From CAVPDE01 sp963707125 (GTDB lineage Bacteria > Desulfobacterota > DSM-4660 > Desulfatiglandales > HGW-15): a stretch of 64,000 nucleotides of DNA. The DNA lies in the NCBI GenBank assembly GCA_963707125.1, contig CAVPOU010000015.1, forward strand, positions 62,001-126,000. Direction: 5' to 3'. Shown here one piece after another: positions 26,278 to 34,585 of this stretch. Under the pieces are notes generated by a model. The model saw only the letters and a list, made by a program, of their open reading frames with translations, was not told the origin of the DNA and made no database searches. Each line of letters starts with the position of its first letter. The stretch's first letter is position 1. The position numbers and the translations under genes are program-made.

Positions 26278-28566
26278 CTACTTGATGCAGACTTTCCTGA
26301 CCTGCTGAATGTCCGTGAGCCCCAGGAACACCTTCCGGATGCCGTCCTGCATGAGGGTGGTCATCCCTCCCTTTACCGCCTCCTCCCGGATTCTCTCCAT
26401 CACGGCTTTGGTCTGAATCAGAGCTTTGACCTCATCGGATCCTTCCAGAAGCTCCACAATCGCTGTTCTTCCCCTATACCCGTTGTTGCACTTCTCGCAA
26501 CCCTTTGCCTTGTGAAGGACCAGATCATCCGTATACGGGAATCCCAGGGCGTTAAAGTTCCCGGCATAGGACCGGACCAGGGCATCGTATTCTGCGCGGC
26601 TGGGATGATAGGGCTCCCTGCAGCTCTTGCAGAGGGTTCTTACAAGGCGCTGGGCAAGCACCCCCAGAAGGGCATCTGCAAAATTGAAGGGGTCCATCCC
26701 CATGTCCAGGAGCCTGACAATGGTCTCAGGGGCGGTATTGGTGTGAAGGGTGCTGAAAACCAGGTGACCGGTGAGAGACGCTTCGATCCCCGTGGAGACC
26801 GTTTCATGGTCCCGCATTTCACCCACCATGATCACATCCGGGTCCGCCCTCAGGAAGGACCGCATCGCTGCAGCAAAGTCAAGGCCGATCTTGGGCAAGA
26901 CCTGGACCTGGCGAAGCCCTCTCTGGGTGATCTCCACCGGATCTTCCGCGGTCCAGATTTTGGTTTCGGGCTTGTTGATGTGGGCCAGAACCGAGTGGAG
27001 GGTTGTGGTTTTCCCGCTGCCCGTAGGTCCGACACAAAGAACAATCCCGTACGGCTTGCTGATGATGTTGAGCAGGAGATTGTAGTCTCTTTCATTGAGC
27101 CCCATTTTGGCCAGATGGATAGGCTCCCCTGCTTGCAGAATGCGCATGACCACGTCTTCTTCTCCGCCCACCGTGGGAATGGAGGCCACCCGAAGCTCAA
27201 TGTCCAGGGGGCCGAATTTTTTAAACTTGATTTTGCCGTCCTGGGGTTTTCTCCGTTCAGAGATGTCGAGGTCCGCCATGATCTTCAATCGGGAGACAAG
27301 TGCCTTTCGGTAATGGTACGGCACGGTCTGGTATTTCTGACACTGCCCATCGACCCTCAATCGGATTTCCGCCCCCTCCTTGCCGGGATAGGGCTCGATG
27401 TGGATGTCCGAGCAGTTCTTCTTCTGAGCATCGGTGATGATTTTATTCACGAGCTGCACAATGATGCTATCGTTTTCGGTGAGCATTTCTGCTCCTGCTT
27501 CCATCTCCTCCTGTTCCTGGACGTCCATCTTGTTCAGGATTTCATCAATGGACCCTTCCTCCTGCATTCGCGGCGTCCCGTAGAAATAGTCCAGGAAGTG
27601 GAGAATATCGTCGCGGAACCCGACAGCGAACTCGTAGCCTTCTGCGGGAAGCAAAGACTTGATGCTGTCGATCCTGTCCAGCCGCGTAGGGTTGTCGATG
27701 AGGATCTTGATTTTGCCGTCTACCCTCCCTAAGGGAACCCAAAGGTTGTTCTTGAGATACACCGGTTTGAGCTTTGCCAGCAGATCCCCTGGAATCGGGT
27801 AATTGCTGTCAAAGGGGACATAGTCGCAGTTGTAATACTGGGCGACCGAGCGGCCCACATCGTCTTTTCTCACTTTCATTTCTTTGAGGAAAATGGATTC
27901 GATCGACACATTTTTGGACCGGGCCATGGAAATGGCGTTCTCCAATTCACTTTCGGTGATGATGTTGTTGTCAATGAGATAGTCAAACTTGGTGCGTTTG
28001 ACCCGTTGCTGGGCCATCTTCTTCTGATTGAAGAAAGCGATGCCGAGCACCTTGGCCATCTCTACACCCGAGTTCTGATCTTCCAGACTGAACCGGTCCC
28101 CCCCTTTTTTGTTGATGAGCTGAAGAACGCCGATCACATATTTCTTGTAAAAAATGGGAACCGTGAGGATCTGTTTGGTCATATATTTCGTTTTTTCGTC
28201 CCAGCTCTTATCAAAAGTGAGATCCCGGTCAATCAGCTTCAGTTCAGGGGCATCGTAGGCGTTCACGATATTGGTAATCTGCGCGTTGTTCGCCGTGTAT
28301 CCGGCGAGACTCTTATTGTTGATGGGGACCCGGATTTCCTGTATGGCCCCTGCTGCAAAGCGGGAATAGACCTCTTTCCTCTTGCCGTCCACGACGTAAA
28401 TGGTGATCCGGTCCGCGTCAAAAAGGCTCAGAATTTTTTCTCTGAGGTTGATCAGGATTTCATTGATGTCTTTTGCAGCATGAATCTGATTGCCAATATC
28501 GTGCAGGGCTTTGTAGTAAGAAAGCTTTTGCTGATGATCCGGCTCTCGATCTATCTTTGCGTCCAT
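26278..28566 (-). CDS. PilB/GspE-type ATPase with N-terminal GAF domain
   Basis: A 762-aa motor ATPase for type IV pilus or type II secretion assembly, with an added sensor. Residues 15-185 are a GAF domain (INEILINLREKILSLFDADR, then VLQLINKKGGDRFS). Residues 195-345 are an MshEN-like domain, and 370-762 are the ATPase: Walker A GPTGSGKTTT at 513, Asp box CSDIHIEPYPG, Walker B VIMVGEMRD, His box GHLVFSTLHTN, and the tetra-Cys zinc motif CKSC...CEKC. The motor could be tuned by a small ligand (cyclic nucleotides bind some GAF domains; MshEN can bind c-di-GMP). AGGAGG precedes the start. No pilin or PilC gene is adjacent. Confidence 0.88.
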   Translation of the reverse strand: MDAKIDREPDHQQKLSYYKALHDIGNQIHAAKDINEILINLREKILSLFDADRITIYVVDGKRKEVYSRFAAGAIQEIRVPINNKSLAGYTANNAQITNIVNAYDAPELKLIDRDLTFDKSWDEKTKYMTKQILTVPIFYKKYVIGVLQLINKKGGDRFSLEDQNSGVEMAKVLGIAFFNQKKMAQQRVKRTKFDYLIDNNIITESELENAISMARSKNVSIESIFLKEMKVRKDDVGRSVAQYYNCDYVPFDSNYPIPGDLLAKLKPVYLKNNLWVPLGRVDGKIKILIDNPTRLDRIDSIKSLLPAEGYEFAVGFRDDILHFLDYFYGTPRMQEEGSIDEILNKMDVQEQEEMEAGAEMLTENDSIIVQLVNKIITDAQKKNCSDIHIEPYPGKEGAEIRLRVDGQCQKYQTVPYHYRKALVSRLKIMADLDISERRKPQDGKIKFKKFGPLDIELRVASIPTVGGEEDVVMRILQAGEPIHLAKMGLNERDYNLLLNIISKPYGIVLCVGPTGSGKTTTLHSVLAHINKPETKIWTAEDPVEITQRGLRQVQVLPKIGLDFAAAMRSFLRADPDVIMVGEMRDHETVSTGIEASLTGHLVFSTLHTNTAPETIVRLLDMGMDPFNFADALLGVLAQRLVRTLCKSCREPYHPSRAEYDALVRSYAGNFNALGFPYTDDLVLHKAKGCEKCNNGYRGRTAIVELLEGSDEVKALIQTKAVMERIREEAVKGGMTTLMQDGIRKVFLGLTDIQQVRKVCIK

Positions 28567-29044
28567 CCCTTAAATCCTCCTGGGGCAGCCTGTGTGCCCC
28601 TGTTCGAGTTTCCTCTGTGCTTCAGGCATTTCCTCGACGGATATTATCTTAATTTGTTTTGCCCTTTTTTGGAAGACAAAATCACCCCCCCCTTTTGGCG
28701 CCAGACGGACTCAGCCTCTCTCGCAGATCCCATTCCTGGATTATCCCTCCCCGTCGTCTGAAGGGTCGAGCGTAAAAAAACTTGACACACCAGGCTATTT
28801 TTCATTATACACCCTTTATTATCTTCCTATTTACAGCGGCAGTTCTAAGCTCCAATTTATACGGGTACCTCCTGTTACGGCTCAATGAAGAGGCGATTTT
28901 TCGAACACACCCTTACTTCCCGGTGGCCTAGAGATATCAAGGCATCTCGCCGATTCCTGGGAAATAGAGTTTGTTGTGATGCTCTGAGGTCAGCCTGGAC
29001 AGCCGGGCTGTATTAGAAACAACAACGATGAAGAAGGAGGGAGT
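28567..29044. other. Divergent intergenic region between pilB-like and trpB2
   Basis: This 478-base gap contains the pilB-like ribosome site, a plus-strand sigma70-type promoter (28782-28810) and a leader of about 230 bases before trpB2. A short frame at 28885 (43 codons, two Trp) is not convincing as an attenuation peptide because no paired terminator hairpins follow. I see no gene here. Confidence 0.5.
28782..28810 (+). promoter_or_regulatory. Sigma70-type promoter for trpB2
   Basis: A perfect -35 TTGACA (28782-28787), a 17-base spacer and a TTATAC -10 (28805-28810) in an AT-rich stretch. Transcription would enter the trpB2 gene after a long leader. Confidence 0.55.
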
Positions 29045-30430
29045 ATGGAGGTCAAAAAGATTTTTCTACCCGAGTCGGAATTGCCCCGTCAATGGTACAA
29101 CATCCTTGCAGACATGCCTACACCTATGGAACCACCGCTTCACCCGGGGACCGGAAAACCTGTTGGTCCAGAGGATCTGGCCCCCATTTTCCCCATGAAT
29201 TTGATCGAGCAAGAAGTCAGCACAAAGAGGTTCATCGACATCCCGGAAGAGGTCCTGAAGATCTATACCATCTGGCGGCCTACGCCAATGTACAGGGCTT
29301 ACAATCTTGAGAGGTTTCTCAAGACTCCTGCCAAGATCTATTTCAAGAACGAGGGGGTAAGCCCGGCAGGCAGCCACAAACCCAACACATCCGTTCCGCA
29401 GGCCTATTACAATAAGATCGCAGGGACCAAGCGGATCGCCACCGAGACCGGTGCGGGCCAGTGGGGCAGCGCCCTGTCCATGGCTTGTGCGTTTTTCGGC
29501 CTGGAATGCAAGGTCTACATGGTTAAGATCAGTTTTAACCAGAAGCCCTACCGCCGGCTCATGATGGAGACCTGGGGGGCCAACTGCGTGGCAAGCCCGA
29601 GCACGGAGACCAAAGCCGGCCAGTCGATCCTGGCTCAGAACCCGGATTCTCCCGGAAGCCTCGGGATTGCCATCAGTGAGGCCGTAGAATCCGCTGTCAC
29701 GGGCAAGGACAGCAAGTATTCCCTGGGCAGCGTGTTGAACCACGTGATGCTGCATCAGACCGTCAACGGCCTGGAATGCCAGAAGCAGATGGCGATTGCA
29801 GGCGACTACCCGGATGTGATCATCGGGTGTTGCGGTGGAGGGAGCAATTTCGCCGGGTGTGCCTTCCCCTTTGTCAGGGATAAGATCAACGGCAAGAAGA
29901 TCGACATCATTGCCGTGGAACCCACGTCCTGCCCGACCATGACCAGAGGGCCCTTTGCTTATGACTTTGGGGATACTGTTATGATGACCCCTCTCATGCC
30001 CATGCACACCCTTGGGCATGGCTTTGTCCCGGCTCCCATTCACGCCGGCGGGCTGAGATACCATGGGATGGCTCCAACCGTGTCCCAGCTGATTTTGGAC
30101 GGTCTTATCCGCCCGGAAGCGGTCCCACAGCTGGAGACTTTTCAAGCCGGTATCACTTTTGCCAGAACCGAGGGCTTCATCAGCGCTCCGGAAACAAACC
30201 ATGCTATCGCCATGATGATCCGCGAGGCGATCAAAGCCAGGGAGGAAGGCAAGGAAAAAGTCATCCTGCTGAACTGGAGCGGCCATGGTTTGGTGGATAT
30301 GGGCGCTTACGAGGCTTACCTCAGGGGCAAGCTGTCCGATCATGCCCTGCCTGAAGAGGAAATTCAAAGGGCGCTGAGAGACATCAGCAAGTTGCCTAAA
30401 CCCAGGCAGTATAGACCTGGCAAAATTTAG
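29045..30430 (+). CDS. trpB2: Tryptophan synthase beta chain-like protein (TrpB2)
   Basis: A 461-aa PLP enzyme. The Schiff-base lysine is K112 in PAGSHKPNTS, the phosphate-binding glycine loop is IGCCGGGSNFAGCAF, and the opening (WYNILADMP, PPLHPGTGKPVGPEDL) and length mark the TrpB2 class rather than the classic TrpB1. TrpB2 joins indole and L-serine to make tryptophan, often without a TrpA partner, and can salvage free indole. No trpA or other trp gene is near. It is followed by a strong hairpin and then the iorAB operon for indolepyruvate, which suggests a role in indole and aryl-pyruvate metabolism. AAGGAGGGAGT precedes the start. Confidence 0.9.
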   Translation: MEVKKIFLPESELPRQWYNILADMPTPMEPPLHPGTGKPVGPEDLAPIFPMNLIEQEVSTKRFIDIPEEVLKIYTIWRPTPMYRAYNLERFLKTPAKIYFKNEGVSPAGSHKPNTSVPQAYYNKIAGTKRIATETGAGQWGSALSMACAFFGLECKVYMVKISFNQKPYRRLMMETWGANCVASPSTETKAGQSILAQNPDSPGSLGIAISEAVESAVTGKDSKYSLGSVLNHVMLHQTVNGLECQKQMAIAGDYPDVIIGCCGGGSNFAGCAFPFVRDKINGKKIDIIAVEPTSCPTMTRGPFAYDFGDTVMMTPLMPMHTLGHGFVPAPIHAGGLRYHGMAPTVSQLILDGLIRPEAVPQLETFQAGITFARTEGFISAPETNHAIAMMIREAIKAREEGKEKVILLNWSGHGLVDMGAYEAYLRGKLSDHALPEEEIQRALRDISKLPKPRQYRPGKI

Positions 30431-30454
30431 GGGCCTCACAGAAGTTTTTCATTC

Positions 30455-30487
30455 ACGCCGGAGATCGACGCCGTCGACCTCCGGCGT
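30455..30487 (+). terminator. Strong hairpin after trpB2
   Basis: ACGCCGGAG pairs with CTCCGGCGT and, after one mismatch, TCGAC pairs with GTCGA around a GCC loop. TATTTCT follows. It probably ends the trpB2 transcript, though the weak T tract may allow some readthrough into the iorA operon. Confidence 0.65.
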
Positions 30488-30537
30488 TATTTCTGGTAAA
30501 CATTTAAATGAGAAAAATCTCAATCAGGTAGTAACCT

Positions 30538-30819
30538 ATGAAAAAAGAAAGCACGCCGCCGGGAGACGATTTCATGATCCGGTGCCCGAGACTCGGCAAT
30601 CCTGTCGCGTTCTCCTACTGCCGAATCGAAAGCAAGGGGCTGCCCTGTTTCAAGATCATGGATTGCTGGTATGATCATTTTATGATAGAAGATTTCCTGC
30701 GTCAGGAACTCAAACCCGATGAATGGGAGAAGGTCTTCAACCAGCCTCCAAAACCAAAGGTCCTCACGCTCGTTGAATTGATTGAAGAGGCAAAAAAGAG
30801 AAAGACGGAAGAGAAATGA
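30538..30819 (+). CDS. Small conserved protein upstream of iorA
   Basis: A 93-aa soluble protein with three Cys-containing patches (MIRCPRLGNP, FSYCRIESKG, LPCFKIMDCWYDHF) that could hold a metal or Fe-S centre. A charged helical tail (ELIEEAKKRKTEEK) follows. The ATG of iorA overlaps its stop (ATGA), so the two are translationally coupled. Such tight linkage suggests an accessory role for the indolepyruvate oxidoreductase, for example in cofactor insertion, but that is inferred from position only. Confidence 0.75.
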   Translation: MKKESTPPGDDFMIRCPRLGNPVAFSYCRIESKGLPCFKIMDCWYDHFMIEDFLRQELKPDEWEKVFNQPPKPKVLTLVELIEEAKKRKTEEK

Positions 30820-32678
30820 AAAGAGAAGAGATCATGTTGGGAAACGGGGCGATTGCCCTCGGACTTCTGGAGGCCGGTTGCCAGGTCGTCACCTCCTATC
30901 CCGGCACGCCGAGCTCGGAAATCCTGCCGGAGGTCATTCGCCTGGTCAAATCAGAAAACCTCAACACCTACGTCGAGTGGTCGACCAATGAAAAAGTAGC
31001 CCTTGACAACGCCTTCGCTTCCTCGATCACGGGCAAAAGAGCGGCGTGCTGCATGAAGCAGGTCGGGCTAAACGTAGCGGCTGATTCTCTCATGAGCGCA
31101 GCCTACCTGGGGACGGTCGGAGGATTGGTTATTATTTCCTGTGACGACCCGGGTCCCCATTCCTCTCAGACCGAGCAGGACACCCGGTTCATGGCCCGCC
31201 TGGCCAAGGTCCCTGTCCTCGATCCTTCCAATCCTGAAGAGGCCCGAAAAATGGTCGGGCTCGCCATGGATCTTTCGGAGGAATTCAGGCTCCCTGTGAT
31301 CCTGAGGCCGGCGATCCGGGTCTGCCATGCCCGTCAGAACATTGCCTTTGACCCACTCTCCGTCAACCCCAAAAAGAGCGCTTTTGAAAAAGATCCCTCG
31401 CGGTGGGCCGCCACTCCCCGGTTTCGTCTCATTCTCCATGGCGAATTGAACAAGAAACTGAAGGAGATCGGGAAGCGGTTTGACACCCTCGCTCAGTACA
31501 ACTTCCATACCCTTGAGCCGGGCAAAAACTATCCTTTGGGGATCCTCGCAGGAGGGGTTTCCTATGCGGTGATCAGGGATCTTCTTGAAGAACACAAACG
31601 CACAGACCTCCCTGTCCTCAAGCTCGGAACCCCTTATCCATTCCCGGAAGGCCTGGCCTCCGAGTTCATGGCTGCCTGCGACAAAGTGCTGGTCATAGAA
31701 GAGACGGATACACTGATCGAGTATCTTCTTAGAGACAGGAACAAGGTTCTGGGTCGGCTTTCAGGCCATGTCCCGCTGGAAGGAGAACTGGTCCCGCAGG
31801 TCATTTACCGATTGTTAGACCGAACCTTAAGAGAGCTGGAGCTGAAACCTTTCGAAGGGGAGAATGAGGCGGAAGCCATGGAGCTTGTCAAAAGCCTCCA
31901 ACTCCCTGTTCGGAAACCAACCCTTTGTCCCGGGTGCCCCCATCGGGCCGCCTTTTTTGCCATCCGGAAGAGCAAACCCAAGGCCATCTTCACCTCCGAC
32001 ATCGGATGCTACACCCTGGGAATGAACCTCGGCGCCGTGGACACGTGCCTGGACATGGGGGCATCGATCACCATGGCTTCCGGATTCTACCACGCCTTTG
32101 CCCAGGACGGGGTGGATCAACCGATTGTGGCGACGATCGGCGATTCGACATTTTTCCATTCAGGCCCGGCCGGTCTTCTGAACGCCGTTTACAACGGGGC
32201 CAGGTTCATCCTGGTGATCTTGGACAACCTGACCACGGCCATGACCGGCATGCAACCGACCCCATCCCTTGGAATCAAGGCGGACGGAAGCGAGGGAAAC
32301 GCCGTCTCCCTCGAGAGAATTGTTGCAGGTTGTGGCGTTGATTACATCGAAGTCCTTGATCCTTATGACATCAAGAAGACGATGGAAGAGTTGAAAAAAG
32401 CCTCGGAATACATCAAGGAGCCCGAAGGGGGCATCGCCGTCATCATTGCCCGGCATCCTTGCCTGATTGCTTACAGGAGCGAGGCGATTCCGGAAAAGAA
32501 GAAAGTCACGGTCACCGAGGAGTGTGCGGAATGCAACTTCTGCATGGATCGCTTCGAATGCCCCGCCATTTATCACGATCAGGAACTCGGTCGCACCAGC
32601 ATTAATGCCCAGCTCTGCACTTCATGCGGCGTCTGCCTTCAGGTCTGCCCCAAAGGCGCAATTGTGGAGGTGGCATGA
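30816..32678 (+). CDS. iorA: Indolepyruvate:ferredoxin oxidoreductase, alpha subunit
   Basis: A 620-aa subunit. The order is a pyrimidine-binding domain at the N-terminus (YPGTPSSEILPEVIRLV), the TPP-binding domain in the second half (GDSTFFHSGPAGLLNAVYN) and two 4Fe-4S clusters at the C-terminus (CAECNFCMDRFECP and CTSCGVCLQVCPKGA). With IorB it converts indolepyruvate and other aryl pyruvates plus CoA to aryl-acetyl-CoA and reduces ferredoxin; the reaction can run in reverse in anaerobes. Overlaps of four bases with both neighbours show a tight operon. Confidence 0.95.
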   Translation: MKREEIMLGNGAIALGLLEAGCQVVTSYPGTPSSEILPEVIRLVKSENLNTYVEWSTNEKVALDNAFASSITGKRAACCMKQVGLNVAADSLMSAAYLGTVGGLVIISCDDPGPHSSQTEQDTRFMARLAKVPVLDPSNPEEARKMVGLAMDLSEEFRLPVILRPAIRVCHARQNIAFDPLSVNPKKSAFEKDPSRWAATPRFRLILHGELNKKLKEIGKRFDTLAQYNFHTLEPGKNYPLGILAGGVSYAVIRDLLEEHKRTDLPVLKLGTPYPFPEGLASEFMAACDKVLVIEETDTLIEYLLRDRNKVLGRLSGHVPLEGELVPQVIYRLLDRTLRELELKPFEGENEAEAMELVKSLQLPVRKPTLCPGCPHRAAFFAIRKSKPKAIFTSDIGCYTLGMNLGAVDTCLDMGASITMASGFYHAFAQDGVDQPIVATIGDSTFFHSGPAGLLNAVYNGARFILVILDNLTTAMTGMQPTPSLGIKADGSEGNAVSLERIVAGCGVDYIEVLDPYDIKKTMEELKKASEYIKEPEGGIAVIIARHPCLIAYRSEAIPEKKKVTVTEECAECNFCMDRFECPAIYHDQELGRTSINAQLCTSCGVCLQVCPKGAIVEVA

Positions 32679-33235
32679 ATACGATCAATATGGTGCTTTG
32701 CGGGTTGGGGGGTCAGGGAATCCTTTTCATGACCAAAGTGCTTGCCCAGGTGGCCCTGGACAAAGGCTACAGCGTGATGGGGGCCGAGACGCACGGCATG
32801 GCGCAGCGAGGAGGTTCCGTGGTCTCTCATCTCAGGCTCGGGAACGTGCAGGGCTCCTTGGTGAGAACCAATGAGGCGCCCCTTCTGCTTGCTCTCGAAG
32901 AGAACGAAGGATATCGAAACCTTCCTTACCTCGCCAGAGGAGGCCGCCTTTACGTGAACACTCCCTCCCCTCTTTTCCCAAGGGAGGAAGTGAGAGGCTT
33001 CCTGGCAAAAAAGGAGATCATCAGCCGAGCCGTTCCTGCCGGCAAGATCGCTCTTGATCTGGGTGCATCCATGTCTTCGAACCTTGCCCTGCTGGGTTTT
33101 TTCTCTGCCTTTGAAGACGAACCTTTCGACTATGAGAACCTGAGACAGACCATCGGAAAAATCAGCCCTGATCCTTTCAGGGACAAGAATCTTTCCATCT
33201 TCGATGCCGGATATCAAGAAGGGAAAAAAGATTGA
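32675..33235 (+). CDS. iorB: Indolepyruvate:ferredoxin oxidoreductase, beta subunit
   Basis: The start at 32675 is set by the ATGA overlap with iorA. An earlier in-frame start would lie inside the iorA cluster motif. The 186-aa product is the gamma-type domain of 2-oxoacid oxidoreductases: CGLGGQGILFMTKVLAQVA, then GAETHGMAQRGGSVVSHLR. It completes the IorAB enzyme. It overlaps the following nucleotidyltransferase gene by 32 bases, so that gene is probably co-expressed. Confidence 0.93.
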   Translation: MNTINMVLCGLGGQGILFMTKVLAQVALDKGYSVMGAETHGMAQRGGSVVSHLRLGNVQGSLVRTNEAPLLLALEENEGYRNLPYLARGGRLYVNTPSPLFPREEVRGFLAKKEIISRAVPAGKIALDLGASMSSNLALLGFFSAFEDEPFDYENLRQTIGKISPDPFRDKNLSIFDAGYQEGKKD

Positions 33236-33836
33236 GCCTGTCGCAGGCCTTGTGCTCGCTGCGGGAGCCTCCACCAGGATGGGGACTCCCAAGCAGCTTC
33301 TTCCGGTAGGCACTGACCTTCTTCTTGAGCGGGTTCTTGAACAAAGCCTCCATTCCAACCTGGGTCTTGTGGTCCTTGTCCTTGGCTTCATGGCCAAAGA
33401 GATTAGGGGGAAGATACGGTTCGGCGAGGATCCGTCGAGACTAAAGATAGTTGAAAACGCCGGCTACGAGCAGGGCATCAGCTCTTCGATCCTCACAGGC
33501 TTGTCTCACGCGGAGAAGAATTACGACCATGTCATGATTCTCCTCGGAGATATGCCTTATATCACTTCAGGGGTCATCAATCGTCTTGTGTGCGGCTATC
33601 TGGAGTCCGGCCTTCCCCTTGGCGCGCTGAGGGTGAGAGGGAAGCGATCCCATCCGGTCATCATCGGCCGGCCCTTGTTTCCTGCCCTTCATCAGTTGAA
33701 AGGGGATCAAGGTGCGAGGGATCTTTTCATCAGCCATCGGGATCAGGTTTGCCTTGTGGAGCCGAGCGAGAACTTCGATGATAGGGACATTGATACCTAT
33801 CAGGAATATCTGGAGTTTAAGAAATCTCTGAAATAG
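33204..33836 (+). CDS. MobA/MocA-like nucleotidyltransferase
   Basis: A 210-aa protein with the NTP-transferase signature GLVLAAGASTRMGTPKQLLP near the N-terminus and the metal-binding Asp in VMILLGDMPYI. This matches the MocA group, which transfers CMP or GMP to molybdopterin in molybdenum-enzyme maturation; other members act on sugar phosphates. The overlap with iorB (32 bases) is unusual, and the true start could be a few codons later, but no better ribosome site is seen. No xanthine-dehydrogenase-type gene lies nearby, so the target enzyme is unknown. Confidence 0.8.
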   Translation: MPDIKKGKKIEPVAGLVLAAGASTRMGTPKQLLPVGTDLLLERVLEQSLHSNLGLVVLVLGFMAKEIRGKIRFGEDPSRLKIVENAGYEQGISSSILTGLSHAEKNYDHVMILLGDMPYITSGVINRLVCGYLESGLPLGALRVRGKRSHPVIIGRPLFPALHQLKGDQGARDLFISHRDQVCLVEPSENFDDRDIDTYQEYLEFKKSLK

Positions 33837-33998
33837 ACGCTGGAAGGGTTTCCTCTTCTTACAGGAAAGAACCTATGAAATCAGCGACCGCATCTTCAGG
33901 GGAGGTGAGATTGCTCCCTCCTACCTGATGAATATCATCCGTTATCTTCTGAAATCTTCCCTTAAACAATCGATTCACCCGGCTCAAGATATCCGGCG

Positions 33999-34487
33999 CT
34001 ACTTGTTGGGATCTCTCAGGTCCGGCCCACTCACTGCGAGGTAAGGAGGCATCGGGAGATCCTGCACCCTCATGGTTTTGTCATCCCCGATGGTCATGAC
34101 CGCGCTATCCCACCCAGTAAACATATACCCATAGAGATGATCGTCAGGCCCAAGCATCTTCCACAGCCTCGGATAATACGGCCCTACAGTCACTTGAGCC
34201 TCAATCCAGCCGATCGTGTCCGAAAGGGTCTTGTAATCTTTGAGCTCCCACCATCTGTCCCCAATGATCTCCCGGCCATCATCTTTCCGATCAAAGATAA
34301 TTGCCGAAGGGACGTTGGGTTCCACACCAGTGAAAAGGATATTGTATTCTTGCCAGTTTTCTTTCAATTGCTGGATCGTCATGGTCTCGCCCGGCCCGGA
34401 CTGCAACCTCAGCTTTCCATAACTCCCGCATCCGGCAACTCCAAACCACAAGGAAAGCAGAAAAACGAACACAACGATTTTCTTCAT
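33999..34487 (-). CDS. Small lipoprotein of unknown function
   Basis: The start at 34487 (MKKIVVFVFLLSL) is preferred over three codons earlier; the signal peptide ends in the lipobox GVAGC. The 162-aa product has a mature domain with ETMTIQQLKENWQEYNI, then DRWWELKDYKTLSDTIGWIE and a WDSAVM segment. Short Trp/Tyr-rich lipoproteins of this kind are seen in Desulfobacterota, but I know no function. It reads toward the 3' end of the nucleotidyltransferase gene. Confidence 0.75.
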   Translation of the reverse strand: MKKIVVFVFLLSLWFGVAGCGSYGKLRLQSGPGETMTIQQLKENWQEYNILFTGVEPNVPSAIIFDRKDDGREIIGDRWWELKDYKTLSDTIGWIEAQVTVGPYYPRLWKMLGPDDHLYGYMFTGWDSAVMTIGDDKTMRVQDLPMPPYLAVSGPDLRDPNK

Positions 34488-34585
34488 CTGAATCATCTCC
34501 CTTCTCGTCTATCCATCCCACATCAACGCGTTCTTAATTTAGAATCTAATCCTTTTCCCCTCTTCTTGCAACAGGACCTGGGATG

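Noticed and set aside
26512..27732. Open frame opposite the GAF-PilB gene
   Set aside because: Antisense shadow of the conserved ATPase.
28885..29016. 43-codon frame with two Trp codons as a trp leader peptide
   Set aside because: No tandem Trp codons, no alternative terminator/antiterminator hairpins before trpB2.
29066..30439. 457-codon open frame antisense to trpB2
   Set aside because: Composition is typical of the complement of a GC-rich gene, with no ribosome site or motif; the plus strand encodes an unmistakable TrpB2.
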